A program made the translations under genes and the position numbers. From contig CAIPAH010000024.1 of assembly GCA_903862955.1 (NCBI GenBank), positions 62,001 to 126,000 of the forward strand: 64,000 bases of DNA. Reading direction: 5' to 3'. Source of the DNA: an uncultured Opitutia bacterium (GTDB taxonomy: Bacteria > Verrucomicrobiota > Verrucomicrobiia > Opitutales > Opitutaceae). Below the pieces are notes generated by a model, which ran no database searches, was not told the origin of the DNA, and worked only from the letters and a program-made list of their open reading frames with translations. This document shows, one piece after another, positions 37,801-47,345 of the stretch (its first letter is position 1; every line of letters starts with the position of its first letter).

Positions 37801-38960
37801 GCGAGCACCTCCTGCATGGAGCGGCCGCGGCCACCGAGCGCCGCGCGGCCCCACGTGCGCTGGGTGTTGAGCAGGATGCCGAGCAGCAGGCCCATCAGCA
37901 GCAGGTTCGAGAGCCCCGCGCTGATGAAGGGCAGCGACATGCCCTTGGTCGGAAACATCCCCGTCACGACGCCCAGATTGATGATCGCCTGCAGGCAGAT
38001 GAGCAGGATGCAGCCGGTCACGAGCAGGAACTGGAACAGGTTGGGCGCACGGCGCAGGTGGATGAGACCGGCGATGAACATGACCGCGTAGGTCGCCACC
38101 ACGCCGAGGGTGAACCACAGGCCCAATTCCTCGCCGAGGACGGCGCCGATCATGTCGGTTTGGGCCTCGGGCAGGTAATTGAGCTGCTGCCGGCCCTGCC
38201 CCAGCCCGACGCCGTTGAGGCCACCGGACGCAAACGCGGCGAGCGACTGATAAAGCTGATACGTGCCGCCCTGCTTGTTGCCCTCGACGTCAAGGAACGC
38301 GGTGATGCGCCGGAGCCGGTTGGGGTTCAGCGCCACTGCCAGGCCGAACATCACCACCACACTGGCGACCGTTGGCAGGATGTAGCGCCACTTCGCGCCA
38401 GTCAGGAAGAGCAGCACGAGGCCGACGGCAATCATCAGCGCCGCCGTGCCGAAGTCGGGCTCACGCTGCACGAGCAGGGCGAACGACCCGATGATCAAGA
38501 GCGGAAAAAGGAAACCGCGCTTGAACTCGCCAATGCGCGTCTGGTTGAGCGCGAGGTAATGCGCCAGGCAGAAGACGAGGCCCAGCTTCGCAAATTCCGA
38601 GACCTGCAGCAGCATCGGGCCAAAACCCAGCCAGCGCCGCGCCCCGCCGCGCCAGACGCCGACATGCGGCACAAGCACGAGGGCGAGGAGCAGGAGAAAC
38701 ACCCCGCCGATCCACCACGCGTAGCGGCGGACGTAATCGAGGTTGAGGCGGCTCGTCACGAAGCAGAGCACGGCGGCGAGCACGACGCCCATGAGCTGCT
38801 TGCTGAGATAGTAATACGGCCCCTGCTTGAAAGAGGCACTCGCGCTGAACAGGACGGTGAGGCCCAGGATCGTCAGGCCGACGGCGCAGACGACGATGAG
38901 CGACACGGGGTTGACGATGAACCGCGCGCGGGGGGCCTCGGCCAACAAGTCGCGGGACAT
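37797..38960 (-). CDS. ftsW: Septal peptidoglycan glycosyltransferase FtsW
   Basis: 387 residues with about ten transmembrane segments. SEDS-family polymerase that builds septal glycan with FtsI. Marks are ARRWLGFGPMLLQVSEFAKLGLVF near residue 107, QREPDFGTAALM near 165, the functional loop GQGRQQLNYLPEAQTDMIGAVLGEELG near 255, and the end FPTKGMSLPFISAGLSNLL. It is followed by murG with a GTGA overlap. Confidence 0.95.
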   Translation of the reverse strand: MSRDLLAEAPRARFIVNPVSLIVVCAVGLTILGLTVLFSASASFKQGPYYYLSKQLMGVVLAAVLCFVTSRLNLDYVRRYAWWIGGVFLLLLALVLVPHVGVWRGGARRWLGFGPMLLQVSEFAKLGLVFCLAHYLALNQTRIGEFKRGFLFPLLIIGSFALLVQREPDFGTAALMIAVGLVLLFLTGAKWRYILPTVASVVVMFGLAVALNPNRLRRITAFLDVEGNKQGGTYQLYQSLAAFASGGLNGVGLGQGRQQLNYLPEAQTDMIGAVLGEELGLWFTLGVVATYAVMFIAGLIHLRRAPNLFQFLLVTGCILLICLQAIINLGVVTGMFPTKGMSLPFISAGLSNLLLMGLLLGILLNTQRTWGRAALGGRGRSMQEVLA

Positions 38961-38973
38961 GAGGGCGACCAGT

Positions 38974-39867
38974 TCAGGGCTTCTTGGGCGGCGGGGCGTC
39001 CTCGACGGTAATGGTCGGCGGCGCGTCCGAGGAGGACGCCGGGGCCGGCGCGGGGGCGGCGCTGTCCTCGCCCGAAACCGAAATGGTGGGAATCACGGCG
39101 GGTTTCGCCGGCTCGGTCGTCTTCGCGGATGTCTTCGAGCCGGACTTGCCGGATTTGCCGGACGGCGCCTGCCAGCCGGGAATGATGAGTTCCATGCCCG
39201 GGCGGATCTTCGCCGGGTCGGAAATGTTATTGGCCGTGGCGATCTCGCCCATCTTCACCTGGTATTTGCGGGCGATAGCACCGAGCGTTTCGCCGGGCTT
39301 GACGATGTGCTTCACGGAGTCCGCCGGGCCCTTGGGCGCGGTGGCGACATCGGCGCTTTTGCTTGCGGCCGGAGCCGCCGCCATCGGCGCCGCGGTCGCG
39401 CCGGCGGGCGCCTTGCCCGGGATGATGAGTTTCTGGCCCAGCTTCAGGCCGGCCTCGGGGCGGAGGTTGTTCGCCGCGGCGAGTTCGGCCTTCGTCAGGT
39501 GGTTGCGATGCGCGATCGTCGACATGCTGTCTCCCTTGACGACGGTGTAGGTGGTGGCGGGCGTCACGTCGGCGACGGGCTCCGCCTCGAGCGCACCGGC
39601 GGCGGGCGTGTTGGGACGCGTGGGGCTGTAACGGATCACGGTCGAAGCCGAAACGGCGGGTGCGTTCGGATCGAACGTCGTCGCGGAATCACCCGCGGAA
39701 ATGTTCGGCACGCTGATGGTGGGCGAAGGCGCGTCCGTCTTGACGACCGTGTCGGAGGGCGACGGGGCGGTCTTCGTCATCGCGCTGCAGCCGGGATTCG
39801 CAAAAATGAGGATCAGGGCAAACACGTGGATGCCGACCACGATGCCGAATACTTTCAGGATTTTCAT
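38974..39867 (-). CDS. LysM-domain envelope protein within the dcw cluster
   Basis: 297 residues. One N-terminal hydrophobic segment (residues 5-25), with a Cys at the end of it (NPGCSAM) that could be a weak lipobox. Two LysM domains follow, at about 105-150 (YTVVKGDSMSTIAHRNHLTK, NNLRPEAGLKLGQKLIIPG) and about 185-230 (HIVKPGETLGAIARKYQVKM). These bind peptidoglycan glycan strands. The rest is Pro/Ala/Ser-rich linker with no catalytic domain. Its place between murD and ftsW suggests a division- or wall-localised scaffold. Confidence 0.85.
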   Translation of the reverse strand: MKILKVFGIVVGIHVFALILIFANPGCSAMTKTAPSPSDTVVKTDAPSPTISVPNISAGDSATTFDPNAPAVSASTVIRYSPTRPNTPAAGALEAEPVADVTPATTYTVVKGDSMSTIAHRNHLTKAELAAANNLRPEAGLKLGQKLIIPGKAPAGATAAPMAAAPAASKSADVATAPKGPADSVKHIVKPGETLGAIARKYQVKMGEIATANNISDPAKIRPGMELIIPGWQAPSGKSGKSGSKTSAKTTEPAKPAVIPTISVSGEDSAAPAPAPASSSDAPPTITVEDAPPPKKP

Positions 39868-39909
39868 TGGAGTGCGGGGATAAGTGTTGGTGGGTTGGGC
39901 GGGTTAAAG

Positions 39910-41193
39910 CTATCTCAAATTGGCGGCGGTGCTGAGTTCGCGCGCGAGGCGTTCGAACTGGTCACCGCGGTCCTCGTAGTTGCGGAACTGGTCGAAGCTC
40001 GCGAAGCCCGGACTGAGCAGCACCTGGTCGCCCGGCACGGCCAACTCGGCCGCGCGGCGGACCGCTTCTTCGAGCGTGGCGCAGAGCGTGTGGGCGACGC
40101 GGAAGGTAGCGCAGTGAAACGCCAGCTCGGTGCTCGTCTCCCCGATCAGCACCGCGTGCTTCACGCGCGGCGCGATGCGGTGCACGAAGCCCGCCAGGTC
40201 GCCGCCCTTGCCCTTGCCGCCCGCGATCAGGATCACGGAGCCGGGGAACCGCGCGAGCGCCGCCTCGACGGCGTGGAAATTGGTGGCCTTGGAGTCATTC
40301 CAGTAGCCCACGCCCTCGTATTCCGCCACGCGCACGAGGCGGTGCCGGCCGAGCCGGAAGGTCTTGGCCGCGCTGATGAGCGCGCGCTCGTCGAGGCCCG
40401 CCGCGCGCCACCACGCAGCGGCCAGCAGGAAGTTTTCCCGCTGCGGATAGTCCTCGAACACCGTGCCCGCCAGGCGCGGATCGGCCGGCTGGCCTTCGGT
40501 TGCAACGGCCGCGTCCGCCGGCAGCGGACGATCGAACTTGCGCGCAAAGCGCACCACCGACGAGCCCGCGAGCAGGCCGCCGGGCAACGTGCGCGTCACG
40601 AGATTCCACTTCGCGGAAAAGTAACCCTCTATGCCGGCGTGGCGCTCGAGGTGATCCTCGGCGAAATTCGTCCACAGCGTCGTCGCGGCCTCAAAGTGAC
40701 GCAGCATTTCAGCCTGGAACGAGCTGACCTCGCAGATCGCGAGCCCGTCCTTCGTCCCGCCCGCCGTTTCGGCGACGAGCTGGGAAAACGAGTAGCCGAT
40801 GTTTCCCGTCGCCCACGCCGCGCGGCCCACCGAACGCAGCGCGTGCGTCAGAAACTCCGTCAGCGTTGTCTTGCCGTTCGTGCCCGTGACCGCCACCACG
40901 CGGCCCCGCCAGCAGAGCGCGGCGAAATCCAGCTCTGCCATGCACGTCACGCCGGCCGCCTTGGCGCGGGCCAGCCACGCGTGCTCCGGCACGAAGCCCG
41001 GGGAGAAAACCGCCAGCGCGTGCCCGCCAGCGGCCTTGGCGGTGAACTCCGCACCTTTCGCATCGTAAACCTTGCCCGTCGCCCCCAGCGCCGCGACCAA
41101 CGCCTGCACGCCCTCCCCGCTCACGCCGCCGCCGAGGATGGCGACGGGTTGCGCGAGCAGCGGCTGCAGGAATTTTGGAATCTCGAGCGGCAT
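39910..41193 (-). CDS. murD: UDP-MurNAc-L-Ala--D-glutamate ligase
   Basis: 427 residues. It adds D-Glu to the peptidoglycan precursor. The Mur-ligase ATP loop VVAVTGTNGKTTLTEFL is near residue 95, NFAEDHLERHAGIEGYFSAK near 175, and VGYWNDSKATNFHAVEAAL near 285 carries the carbamylated-Lys region and substrate contacts. Slightly shorter than E. coli MurD (438). It starts one base after mraY ends. Confidence 0.94.
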   Translation of the reverse strand: MPLEIPKFLQPLLAQPVAILGGGVSGEGVQALVAALGATGKVYDAKGAEFTAKAAGGHALAVFSPGFVPEHAWLARAKAAGVTCMAELDFAALCWRGRVVAVTGTNGKTTLTEFLTHALRSVGRAAWATGNIGYSFSQLVAETAGGTKDGLAICEVSSFQAEMLRHFEAATTLWTNFAEDHLERHAGIEGYFSAKWNLVTRTLPGGLLAGSSVVRFARKFDRPLPADAAVATEGQPADPRLAGTVFEDYPQRENFLLAAAWWRAAGLDERALISAAKTFRLGRHRLVRVAEYEGVGYWNDSKATNFHAVEAALARFPGSVILIAGGKGKGGDLAGFVHRIAPRVKHAVLIGETSTELAFHCATFRVAHTLCATLEEAVRRAAELAVPGDQVLLSPGFASFDQFRNYEDRGDQFERLARELSTAANLR

Positions 41194-41194
41194 G

Positions 41195-42313
41195 TCAGCG
41201 GAGTTTCAGTGTGCCGAGGCCCGCCAGCGCGCAGATGAACGACAGCACCCAGAAGCGGAGCACGACCTTCGTCTCGGGCCAGCCCTGCTTCTGGAAGTGG
41301 TGATGAATGGGCGCCATGAGGAAGAACCGCTTCCCCTCGCCCGTCGGGCTGAGGCGCTTGGTGTATTTGAACCAGCCCACCTGGATGATGACGGAGACCG
41401 CCTCCCAGACGAACACGCCGCCGACAATGATCAGCGTCAGCGGCTGCTGCACCATGAAGGCGATGATCCCGATGAGTCCGCCGAGCGCGAGCGACCCGGT
41501 GTCGCCCATGAACACTTCCGCCGGGTAGGAATTATACCAGAGGAACGCCAGGCCGGCACCCACCACCGCGCCGCACACGATCGTGAGCTCGCCGGTGTAG
41601 GGGACGTGGTTGATGAGCAGGTAGTCGGAAATGATGACGTTGCCTGCCGCGTAGGCCAGCAGGCCGTAGACGAACGCGACCGAGATCGTGCAGCCAATCG
41701 CGAGGCCATCCAGGCCGTCGGTGAGGTTGATGGCGTTCGAGAAACCAACCAGCCAGAGGTAGATGAACACGAACAGCGCGCCGATCGGCAGGCTGGTGAC
41801 GATCGGGTGCTTCACGAACGGCACCCAGAGTTCGCGGATGTGGTGAGTGCTGTCGGGATGCAGCAGCAGTGCGGCAAGCGCGACGACGGTGATCAGCGTC
41901 TGCCAGAGGATTTTTTCGCCCGACGAGATGCCGTTCCGCGTCTTGCGCACGACCTTGAGGTAGTCGTCCCGGAAGCCCACGGCGGTCAGGGCCGTGTAAA
42001 CGAAGAGCGCGACGCACACCCAGATGTTCGGCGTGGCCCACAGCGCGGAACTGACGAAAACCGAGACGAAGATGAGCAGCCCGCCCATCGTGGGCGTGTT
42101 CTTCTTGTCGAAGCGCTTCGCCAGGTCGCCGGTGCGGTCGTCGTCGTAGTGCTGGCCGAATTTCAGGCGGCGCAGCTTGGCGATCAGGCGCGGGCCGATG
42201 AGGAAGCCGATGAAGATCGCCGTGACCGTCGCCATCACGGTGCGAAACGTATGCGACCGCAGCAGGCGCAGCGGGTGGAAGTAATTCTCGTAATCGGCGA
42301 GATAGCTAAGCAT
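41195..42313 (-). CDS. mraY: Phospho-MurNAc-pentapeptide transferase MraY
   Basis: 372 residues with about ten transmembrane helices. It moves phospho-MurNAc-pentapeptide to undecaprenyl phosphate, making lipid I. Marks are KKNTPTMGGLLIF near residue 70, the aspartate-rich NLTDGLDGLAIG near 200, VFMGDTGSLALGGLIG near 265, and the His-rich MAPIHHHFQKQGWPE near 330. Its start overlaps the end of murF by eight bases. Confidence 0.96.
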   Translation of the reverse strand: MLSYLADYENYFHPLRLLRSHTFRTVMATVTAIFIGFLIGPRLIAKLRRLKFGQHYDDDRTGDLAKRFDKKNTPTMGGLLIFVSVFVSSALWATPNIWVCVALFVYTALTAVGFRDDYLKVVRKTRNGISSGEKILWQTLITVVALAALLLHPDSTHHIRELWVPFVKHPIVTSLPIGALFVFIYLWLVGFSNAINLTDGLDGLAIGCTISVAFVYGLLAYAAGNVIISDYLLINHVPYTGELTIVCGAVVGAGLAFLWYNSYPAEVFMGDTGSLALGGLIGIIAFMVQQPLTLIIVGGVFVWEAVSVIIQVGWFKYTKRLSPTGEGKRFFLMAPIHHHFQKQGWPETKVVLRFWVLSFICALAGLGTLKLR

Positions 42314-43709
42314 GGGCGGCCTCCTGCGCGACGGCGCTGCCCAGCGCGCGCTCCAATTGATAGCGGCGGCTGCCCTTCACGAACACCGCGCCCCGCCAGT
42401 CCGCGAGGGCGGCGGCGATGGTGTCGAGCGAGGACGCGAGCTGGATCTGCCGGCGGAAATCACCCTGCTCCAGCACGCCCGCGCACACCTCGTTGGCCTG
42501 CGTGCCGATGGCAAGCAGCCGGTCGCATTCGCGGACATTCAGGCTCCGACCCAGCGCGCGGTGATGCACCGCGGACTCCGGGCCAAGTTCCTCCATGCAG
42601 CCGATGACATACAACCGCGGTTCGCCGGCCGGCGCGATGGCGTGGAACGTCGCGAGCGCATCGGCCATCGAGGCGGGGTTGGCGTTGTAACAGTCGAGGT
42701 AAAGCAGCCGGCCGTCGTCGTGCCGGATCTCGCCGCGCAGCGCCGGCGCCGCCCAGGTGGCGAGCCGCTCCTGCAGCACCGCGGGCGCCTGCCCGAGGTA
42801 GAGCGCAGCCGTCAGCGCGAGCGCGGCGTTTTGCGCCATGCCGTCGGTCACGCGCCGCAGCTTGAACATCGCGGGCGGCGGCGGGCCGTAGGCGATGACG
42901 ATCACCGTCTCGTTCACGCGCTGGATCACGTTGAAATGGATCGTGTGCCGCGGCCCCGTCGCCGGGCGGAGCACGGCGGAGCGCTCCAGCACGAGCTGGT
43001 TCACGAACATGTCGCGGAATGCCGCAAACTGCGTGCACTGCTTCGGGAAGATCGCCATGCCCTGCGGCCGGATCGCGGCGGGCAGCACCGCCTTCTCGCG
43101 GGCGACGCCTTCCAGGCCGCCGAGCTCGGCGGTGTGGGCGGCGGCGACGAGCGTGATGATCGCGACATCAGGGTCGATCATGTGCGCGAGCGGCTTCATC
43201 TCACCCGGTGCGCTGATGCCGGCCTCGATGACCGCGAATTTGTGCGTCGCCGGATCGAGCCGCGTGAGCGTGAGCGGCACGCCAAGGTGGTTGTTGAGGT
43301 TGCCCGCCGTCGCCAGCACCCCACCCGCCTCGCCGCCCAGCAGCAGCGCGAGCAATTCCTTCGTCGACGTCTTGCCGGCGCTGCCGGAAATGCCGATCAC
43401 CGGTCCGCGAAACAACCGCCGATGCTCACGTGCAATCGCCTGGAAGGCCGTCAGCGGATCCGCCACCACGAGCTGCGGCAGCTTGAGCGCGGGATCCGGC
43501 AGCGCGACGATCGCGGCGCTGGCGCCCGCGGCCTGCGCCGCGGGCAGAAAGTCATGGCCGTCGCGCTTCTCCGTCTTGATCGCGACGAACACCTGTCCGG
43601 GGCGCAACTGGCGCGTGTCCATCGTGAAGCCCGCGAGCTCCGCCGCCGGCTGCGTCGTCCAGCGACCTCCGGTCCAATTGGCGAGGGAGACTGGAGGGAA
43701 GGCCGGCAT
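42306..43709 (-). CDS. murF: UDP-MurNAc-tripeptide--D-Ala-D-Ala ligase
   Basis: 467 residues. It adds D-Ala-D-Ala to complete the pentapeptide. N-terminal MurF domain (FTMDTRQLRPGQVFVAIKTEKRDGHDF), ATP loop IGISGSAGKTSTKELLA near residue 107 (family form TGSxGKTTTK, here with two changes), NLNNHLGVPLTL, and LYLDCYNANPASMADALA near 330. The start shares one base with the murE stop. Confidence 0.94.
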   Translation of the reverse strand: MPAFPPVSLANWTGGRWTTQPAAELAGFTMDTRQLRPGQVFVAIKTEKRDGHDFLPAAQAAGASAAIVALPDPALKLPQLVVADPLTAFQAIAREHRRLFRGPVIGISGSAGKTSTKELLALLLGGEAGGVLATAGNLNNHLGVPLTLTRLDPATHKFAVIEAGISAPGEMKPLAHMIDPDVAIITLVAAAHTAELGGLEGVAREKAVLPAAIRPQGMAIFPKQCTQFAAFRDMFVNQLVLERSAVLRPATGPRHTIHFNVIQRVNETVIVIAYGPPPPAMFKLRRVTDGMAQNAALALTAALYLGQAPAVLQERLATWAAPALRGEIRHDDGRLLYLDCYNANPASMADALATFHAIAPAGEPRLYVIGCMEELGPESAVHHRALGRSLNVRECDRLLAIGTQANEVCAGVLEQGDFRRQIQLASSLDTIAAALADWRGAVFVKGSRRYQLERALGSAVAQEAAHA

Positions 43710-45295
43710 CAGGTTTTGAGCAGCTTGATCCCGATGAGTTCACGCACGACCTGCCGGTCGTCGAAGGGGATCACCGTGTCGGCGAACTCCTGGTAGCTCT
43801 CATGGCCCTTGCCCGCGATCAGCAGGCAATCGCCCGCCTTCGCCGCATCGAGCGCGAGGCTGATGGCGCGGCGACGGTCCTCGGTCCACGAAATCTTGTC
43901 CGGCGCGGTGACGCCCCCCGCCATGTCGGCGAAAATCTGCGTGAGCGCCTCGCTGCGGGGGTTGTCCGCGGTGGCGAAGGCGAAGTCGGCGAATTCCTGG
44001 ACGGCCTTGACCATCAGCGGGCGCTTGGTGCGATCGCGGTTGCCGCCGCAACCGAACACCACGAACAGCCGGCCGGGCGTGATCGCGCGGAGCATGCCGA
44101 GGGCGTTGCGCAGCGCGTCGTCGGTGTGCGCGTAATCCACGAGGACGTTGAACGGCTGCCCTTCCTCGATGCGCTCCATACGGCCGGCGACGCCGCCGAA
44201 GGCGCGCAGGCGGGCGAGGAACACCACCGGGTCGCGGCCGAGGCCCCACGCCGTGGCGATGGCAGCCAGGAGGTTGCTCACGTTGTAGCGGCCGATGAGC
44301 GGTGAATCGATGTCCATCGTGCCGCCGGGCCAGACGAGGCGGAAGGTGGAGTTCTTGAAATTGAGCTGGACGTTCTCCGCGCGAACGAGGGCCGCGGGGC
44401 TTTCGCCGAAAGTGACGGTCTTCACGCCCGCCGGGATGGTGGAGGAGAGGTTGGCGCCATAGGGATCGTCGAGATTGACGACCGCGACCTTCGGTGCCGC
44501 GCCGGTGCCGCCCGTGAAGAGCCGGGATTTCACCGCGAAATAGGCCTCGAACGACTTGTGGTAATCGAGATGGTCGCGGGTGAGATTGGTGAACACCGCC
44601 GCGCTGAATTGCAGGCCGAGCACGCGCTGCTGGTCAATGCCGTGCGAGCTGACCTCCATCACCGCCTGCTTGCAGCCAGCGTCGCGCATCTGCGCCATCA
44701 TGCCGTAGATGTCGAGCGACTCGGGCGTCGTGCGGTAGGACGGCACGGTGCGCGCACCCAGGTCGTAATTGATCGTGCCGATGAGCCCGACCTTCTGGTC
44801 GCCGTTGAGGAAGTGCTTCAGCAGGTGCGTGACCGTGGTCTTGCCGTTCGTGCCGGTGACGCCGATGACCGACATTTCGCGGTCGGGGAACTTGTAATAG
44901 CGCTGGGCCACGCGGGCGAGCGTCGCCCGGGCGTCCTTCACCTCGATGAACGTGACCTTGGATTGCGCGTGGCCGGGGAGCTTCTGGGTGACGACGGCGA
45001 CGGCACCGCGGCTCACGGCTTCGTCAATGAAGGAGGTGCCGTCGGCGCGCAGGCCGGGCAGTGCGAAGAAGAGGTTGCCGGGCACGACGCGGCGGCTGTC
45101 GAGGACGAGGCCAGAGATGGGGCGGTCAAGGCTGCCCTTGAGCGCGACGATCTCACCGGGGAAAAAGTAATCGGAAAGTTTCGGGGCCATTTTGAAAACG
45201 CGGTTGCGGCTGAGGATCTCCGCGCGCGAGCGGCGCGGGGGGCGCGAGCGAAATGCGTGGATCAGGGGATAATCCTGCGTGAGGTAACCGATCAT
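43709..45295 (-). CDS. murE: UDP-MurNAc-tripeptide synthetase, meso-diaminopimelate-adding
   Basis: 528 residues from the ATG at 45295, which overlaps the ftsI stop by four bases; an ATG at 45190 (MAPKLSDYFFPGEIVAL) would give a more usual N-terminus. It adds the third amino acid. VIGVTGTNGKTTVTHLLKHF near residue 147 is the ATP loop. DNPRSE near 438 is the motif linked with meso-DAP specificity, so a DAP-type wall is expected. The ending KGHESYQEFADTVIPFDDR matches the family. Confidence 0.95.
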   Translation of the reverse strand: MIGYLTQDYPLIHAFRSRPPRRSRAEILSRNRVFKMAPKLSDYFFPGEIVALKGSLDRPISGLVLDSRRVVPGNLFFALPGLRADGTSFIDEAVSRGAVAVVTQKLPGHAQSKVTFIEVKDARATLARVAQRYYKFPDREMSVIGVTGTNGKTTVTHLLKHFLNGDQKVGLIGTINYDLGARTVPSYRTTPESLDIYGMMAQMRDAGCKQAVMEVSSHGIDQQRVLGLQFSAAVFTNLTRDHLDYHKSFEAYFAVKSRLFTGGTGAAPKVAVVNLDDPYGANLSSTIPAGVKTVTFGESPAALVRAENVQLNFKNSTFRLVWPGGTMDIDSPLIGRYNVSNLLAAIATAWGLGRDPVVFLARLRAFGGVAGRMERIEEGQPFNVLVDYAHTDDALRNALGMLRAITPGRLFVVFGCGGNRDRTKRPLMVKAVQEFADFAFATADNPRSEALTQIFADMAGGVTAPDKISWTEDRRRAISLALDAAKAGDCLLIAGKGHESYQEFADTVIPFDDRQVVRELIGIKLLKT

Positions 45296-47340
45296 CGGCG
45301 GCCTCCTTCCATCGCCAGCGCGGAACGGCCCGACCCGGTGTCGTAGACGGGCTTGATGTCGAGATACTGGATGAGCTGTTCACCGAGATGTTTGAACGCC
45401 GGCGCGGCGACCTTCGCCCCGTAGGCGACGCCGCCGGGCGCGTTCGCGTCAGCGTCGTCCACGATGACTGAAATCGCAACCTGCGGATGACTCGCGGGGA
45501 AGAACCCGACGAACGACGCAACGTGGTGCTTCTTCGAGGGCAGCAGCCGCGTGGTGCCGTTGGCCATCACCTCGGGCAAATACTTCTGCGAGGTGCCGGT
45601 CTTGCCCGCGACTTCGTAGTTGGGAATCGCCGCCTCGGGCGCGGTGCCCTCGGTGCCGTAGCGCGTCTGGCGCGCGGAGACGACGCCGGTCAGCAGGCGG
45701 GCCATCGTGTGCGCCGTCTCGGAGGTGATGACGCGCTGCTTGATGACGCCGGTGTAGCGGTAAACCACCTCGCCGGACGCGTCCGTGATCTGCTGGATCA
45801 CCTGCGGGCGCAGGAGGTAGCCGCCGCTGGCGATGACGCCCATGGCCATGTGCATTTGCATCGGCGTCGCCGCAACCGACTGGCCCATCGGCATGCGCGT
45901 GATCGTGAGGCCGTCCCACTTCGCCGGCGACGCCATCGAGCCGACAATTTCGCCGCCGACCGGAAAGCCGGTGAGCTGGCCGAAGCCGAAGGCGCGGGCG
46001 TAGTCGTAGAAGCGTTGGTCGCCGAGCTTCATCGCGAGCTGGGCGGCGCCGCGGTTGCTCGAGTGCGAGATGATCTCGGCGACCGAGAGCGGCTGGTCAA
46101 AGTGGTGATCCTCCCCCGGCAGGCTGCGGGTGCGGCCGAGGTAGTCGATCTTGTCGATCGAGCAGTCGAATTGTGACGCGGGAGTGACCAGGCGTTCGTT
46201 CAGCGCGGCGGACGCGGCCACGATTTTGAAGACCGAGCCAGGCTCATACATGTCGGACACGGCGGTGTTGCGCATCGCGCCCTGCTCGTCGGTGGGCACG
46301 AGGTTGTATTCGTTGAGGTTGAAGGTCGGCGAATTCGCCAGCGCGAGGATGAAGCCCGTCTGTGGGTCGCTCACGATGATCGTGGCTTTCTGCGGGGAAT
46401 ATTTCCGGACGATTGTTTCGAGCTCATCCTCCGCCATGTGCTGGATGCTGGCGTCGATCGACAGGCGGACGGAATAGCCGTCGGCCGCGGGGACGTCGCG
46501 GGTGCGGAATTGCGGGAGCTCGCGGCGGAGGCCGTCGCGCTCACCCTCGCGCCAGCCGTCGCGGCCGTGGAGATAAAAGTCGGCGTAACGCTCGATGCCG
46601 GCGGCGGGCTCGCCCTGCTTGTTGACGTAGCCGATGACGTGCGCCGCGAGGGAATTGTGCGGGTAGGCCCGGCGGTAGGCGCGCTGGCCGTAGACGCCCT
46701 TGATGTCCAGGGCTTGGATTTGAGCGTAAGTGGATTCCTCAATCGTCTCGCTGAGCTTCGCCCAGCGAATCGGGCGCGCCCCGGTCTCGTCCGGCTGGTC
46801 GTCCAGCACGGTGTCGTCCACGGCCGGGTCGGTCGCGGCAACCGCGGGCGAGGCGGCAGCGGGCCTGCCCGCCGTAGGCTTGGCGGAGGCGGGGGTGACG
46901 GAAAAATTGATCACCAAATCCCCCGGTTTCGCCGGTGACGAGGCGGGTGAGGCGTTCGCCAGGGCGACCGGGCGGGACTTGGTGAGAAGGATGCGGGACA
47001 GGTCGGGCAGCGGCACCCCGATGAGCGCGGCGAGCTGCGGCCATTTCTTTTCGTCCTCCTTGCGGAGCGACTGCGGGTCGACGCCGAGGACGATCAGCGT
47101 GCGGCTGGTGGCGAGGATGTCGCCGCCCACGCCCGGATGCCGGGCATCCGACGACAGGATGTCGCCGCGGCGCGCGGTTTCGACGATGATCTGGTGGCGG
47201 GCCTTGTCGATGTAGCGCACCAGCTCATCGCGGTCGATGACGTGCAGGAAAACCAGGCGCGCGCCGAGGCTGGCGAAACAGACGAGCATGCCAGCCGCGA
47301 GCAGGACAATGCGATAGCTGGAGGCAAAGCCCTTGGACAT
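45292..47340 (-). CDS. ftsI: Penicillin-binding protein, FtsI/PBP3-type transpeptidase
   Basis: 682 residues, longer than most FtsI. One transmembrane helix at about 9-30, a dimerisation domain, then the transpeptidase. Active-site motifs are YEPGSVFKIV (nucleophile Ser near residue 370), SHSSN near 425 and VAGKTGTSQKY near 580. It cross-links septal peptidoglycan with FtsW. Residues about 135-190 form an Ala/Pro/Thr-rich insert (SAKPTAGRPAAASPAVAAT); its DNA contains a small palindrome (46867-46893) and may be a repeat-derived expansion. The stop overlaps murE. Confidence 0.94.
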   Translation of the reverse strand: MSKGFASSYRIVLLAAGMLVCFASLGARLVFLHVIDRDELVRYIDKARHQIIVETARRGDILSSDARHPGVGGDILATSRTLIVLGVDPQSLRKEDEKKWPQLAALIGVPLPDLSRILLTKSRPVALANASPASSPAKPGDLVINFSVTPASAKPTAGRPAAASPAVAATDPAVDDTVLDDQPDETGARPIRWAKLSETIEESTYAQIQALDIKGVYGQRAYRRAYPHNSLAAHVIGYVNKQGEPAAGIERYADFYLHGRDGWREGERDGLRRELPQFRTRDVPAADGYSVRLSIDASIQHMAEDELETIVRKYSPQKATIIVSDPQTGFILALANSPTFNLNEYNLVPTDEQGAMRNTAVSDMYEPGSVFKIVAASAALNERLVTPASQFDCSIDKIDYLGRTRSLPGEDHHFDQPLSVAEIISHSSNRGAAQLAMKLGDQRFYDYARAFGFGQLTGFPVGGEIVGSMASPAKWDGLTITRMPMGQSVAATPMQMHMAMGVIASGGYLLRPQVIQQITDASGEVVYRYTGVIKQRVITSETAHTMARLLTGVVSARQTRYGTEGTAPEAAIPNYEVAGKTGTSQKYLPEVMANGTTRLLPSKKHHVASFVGFFPASHPQVAISVIVDDADANAPGGVAYGAKVAAPAFKHLGEQLIQYLDIKPVYDTGSGRSALAMEGGRR

Positions 47341-47345
47341 GGCGG

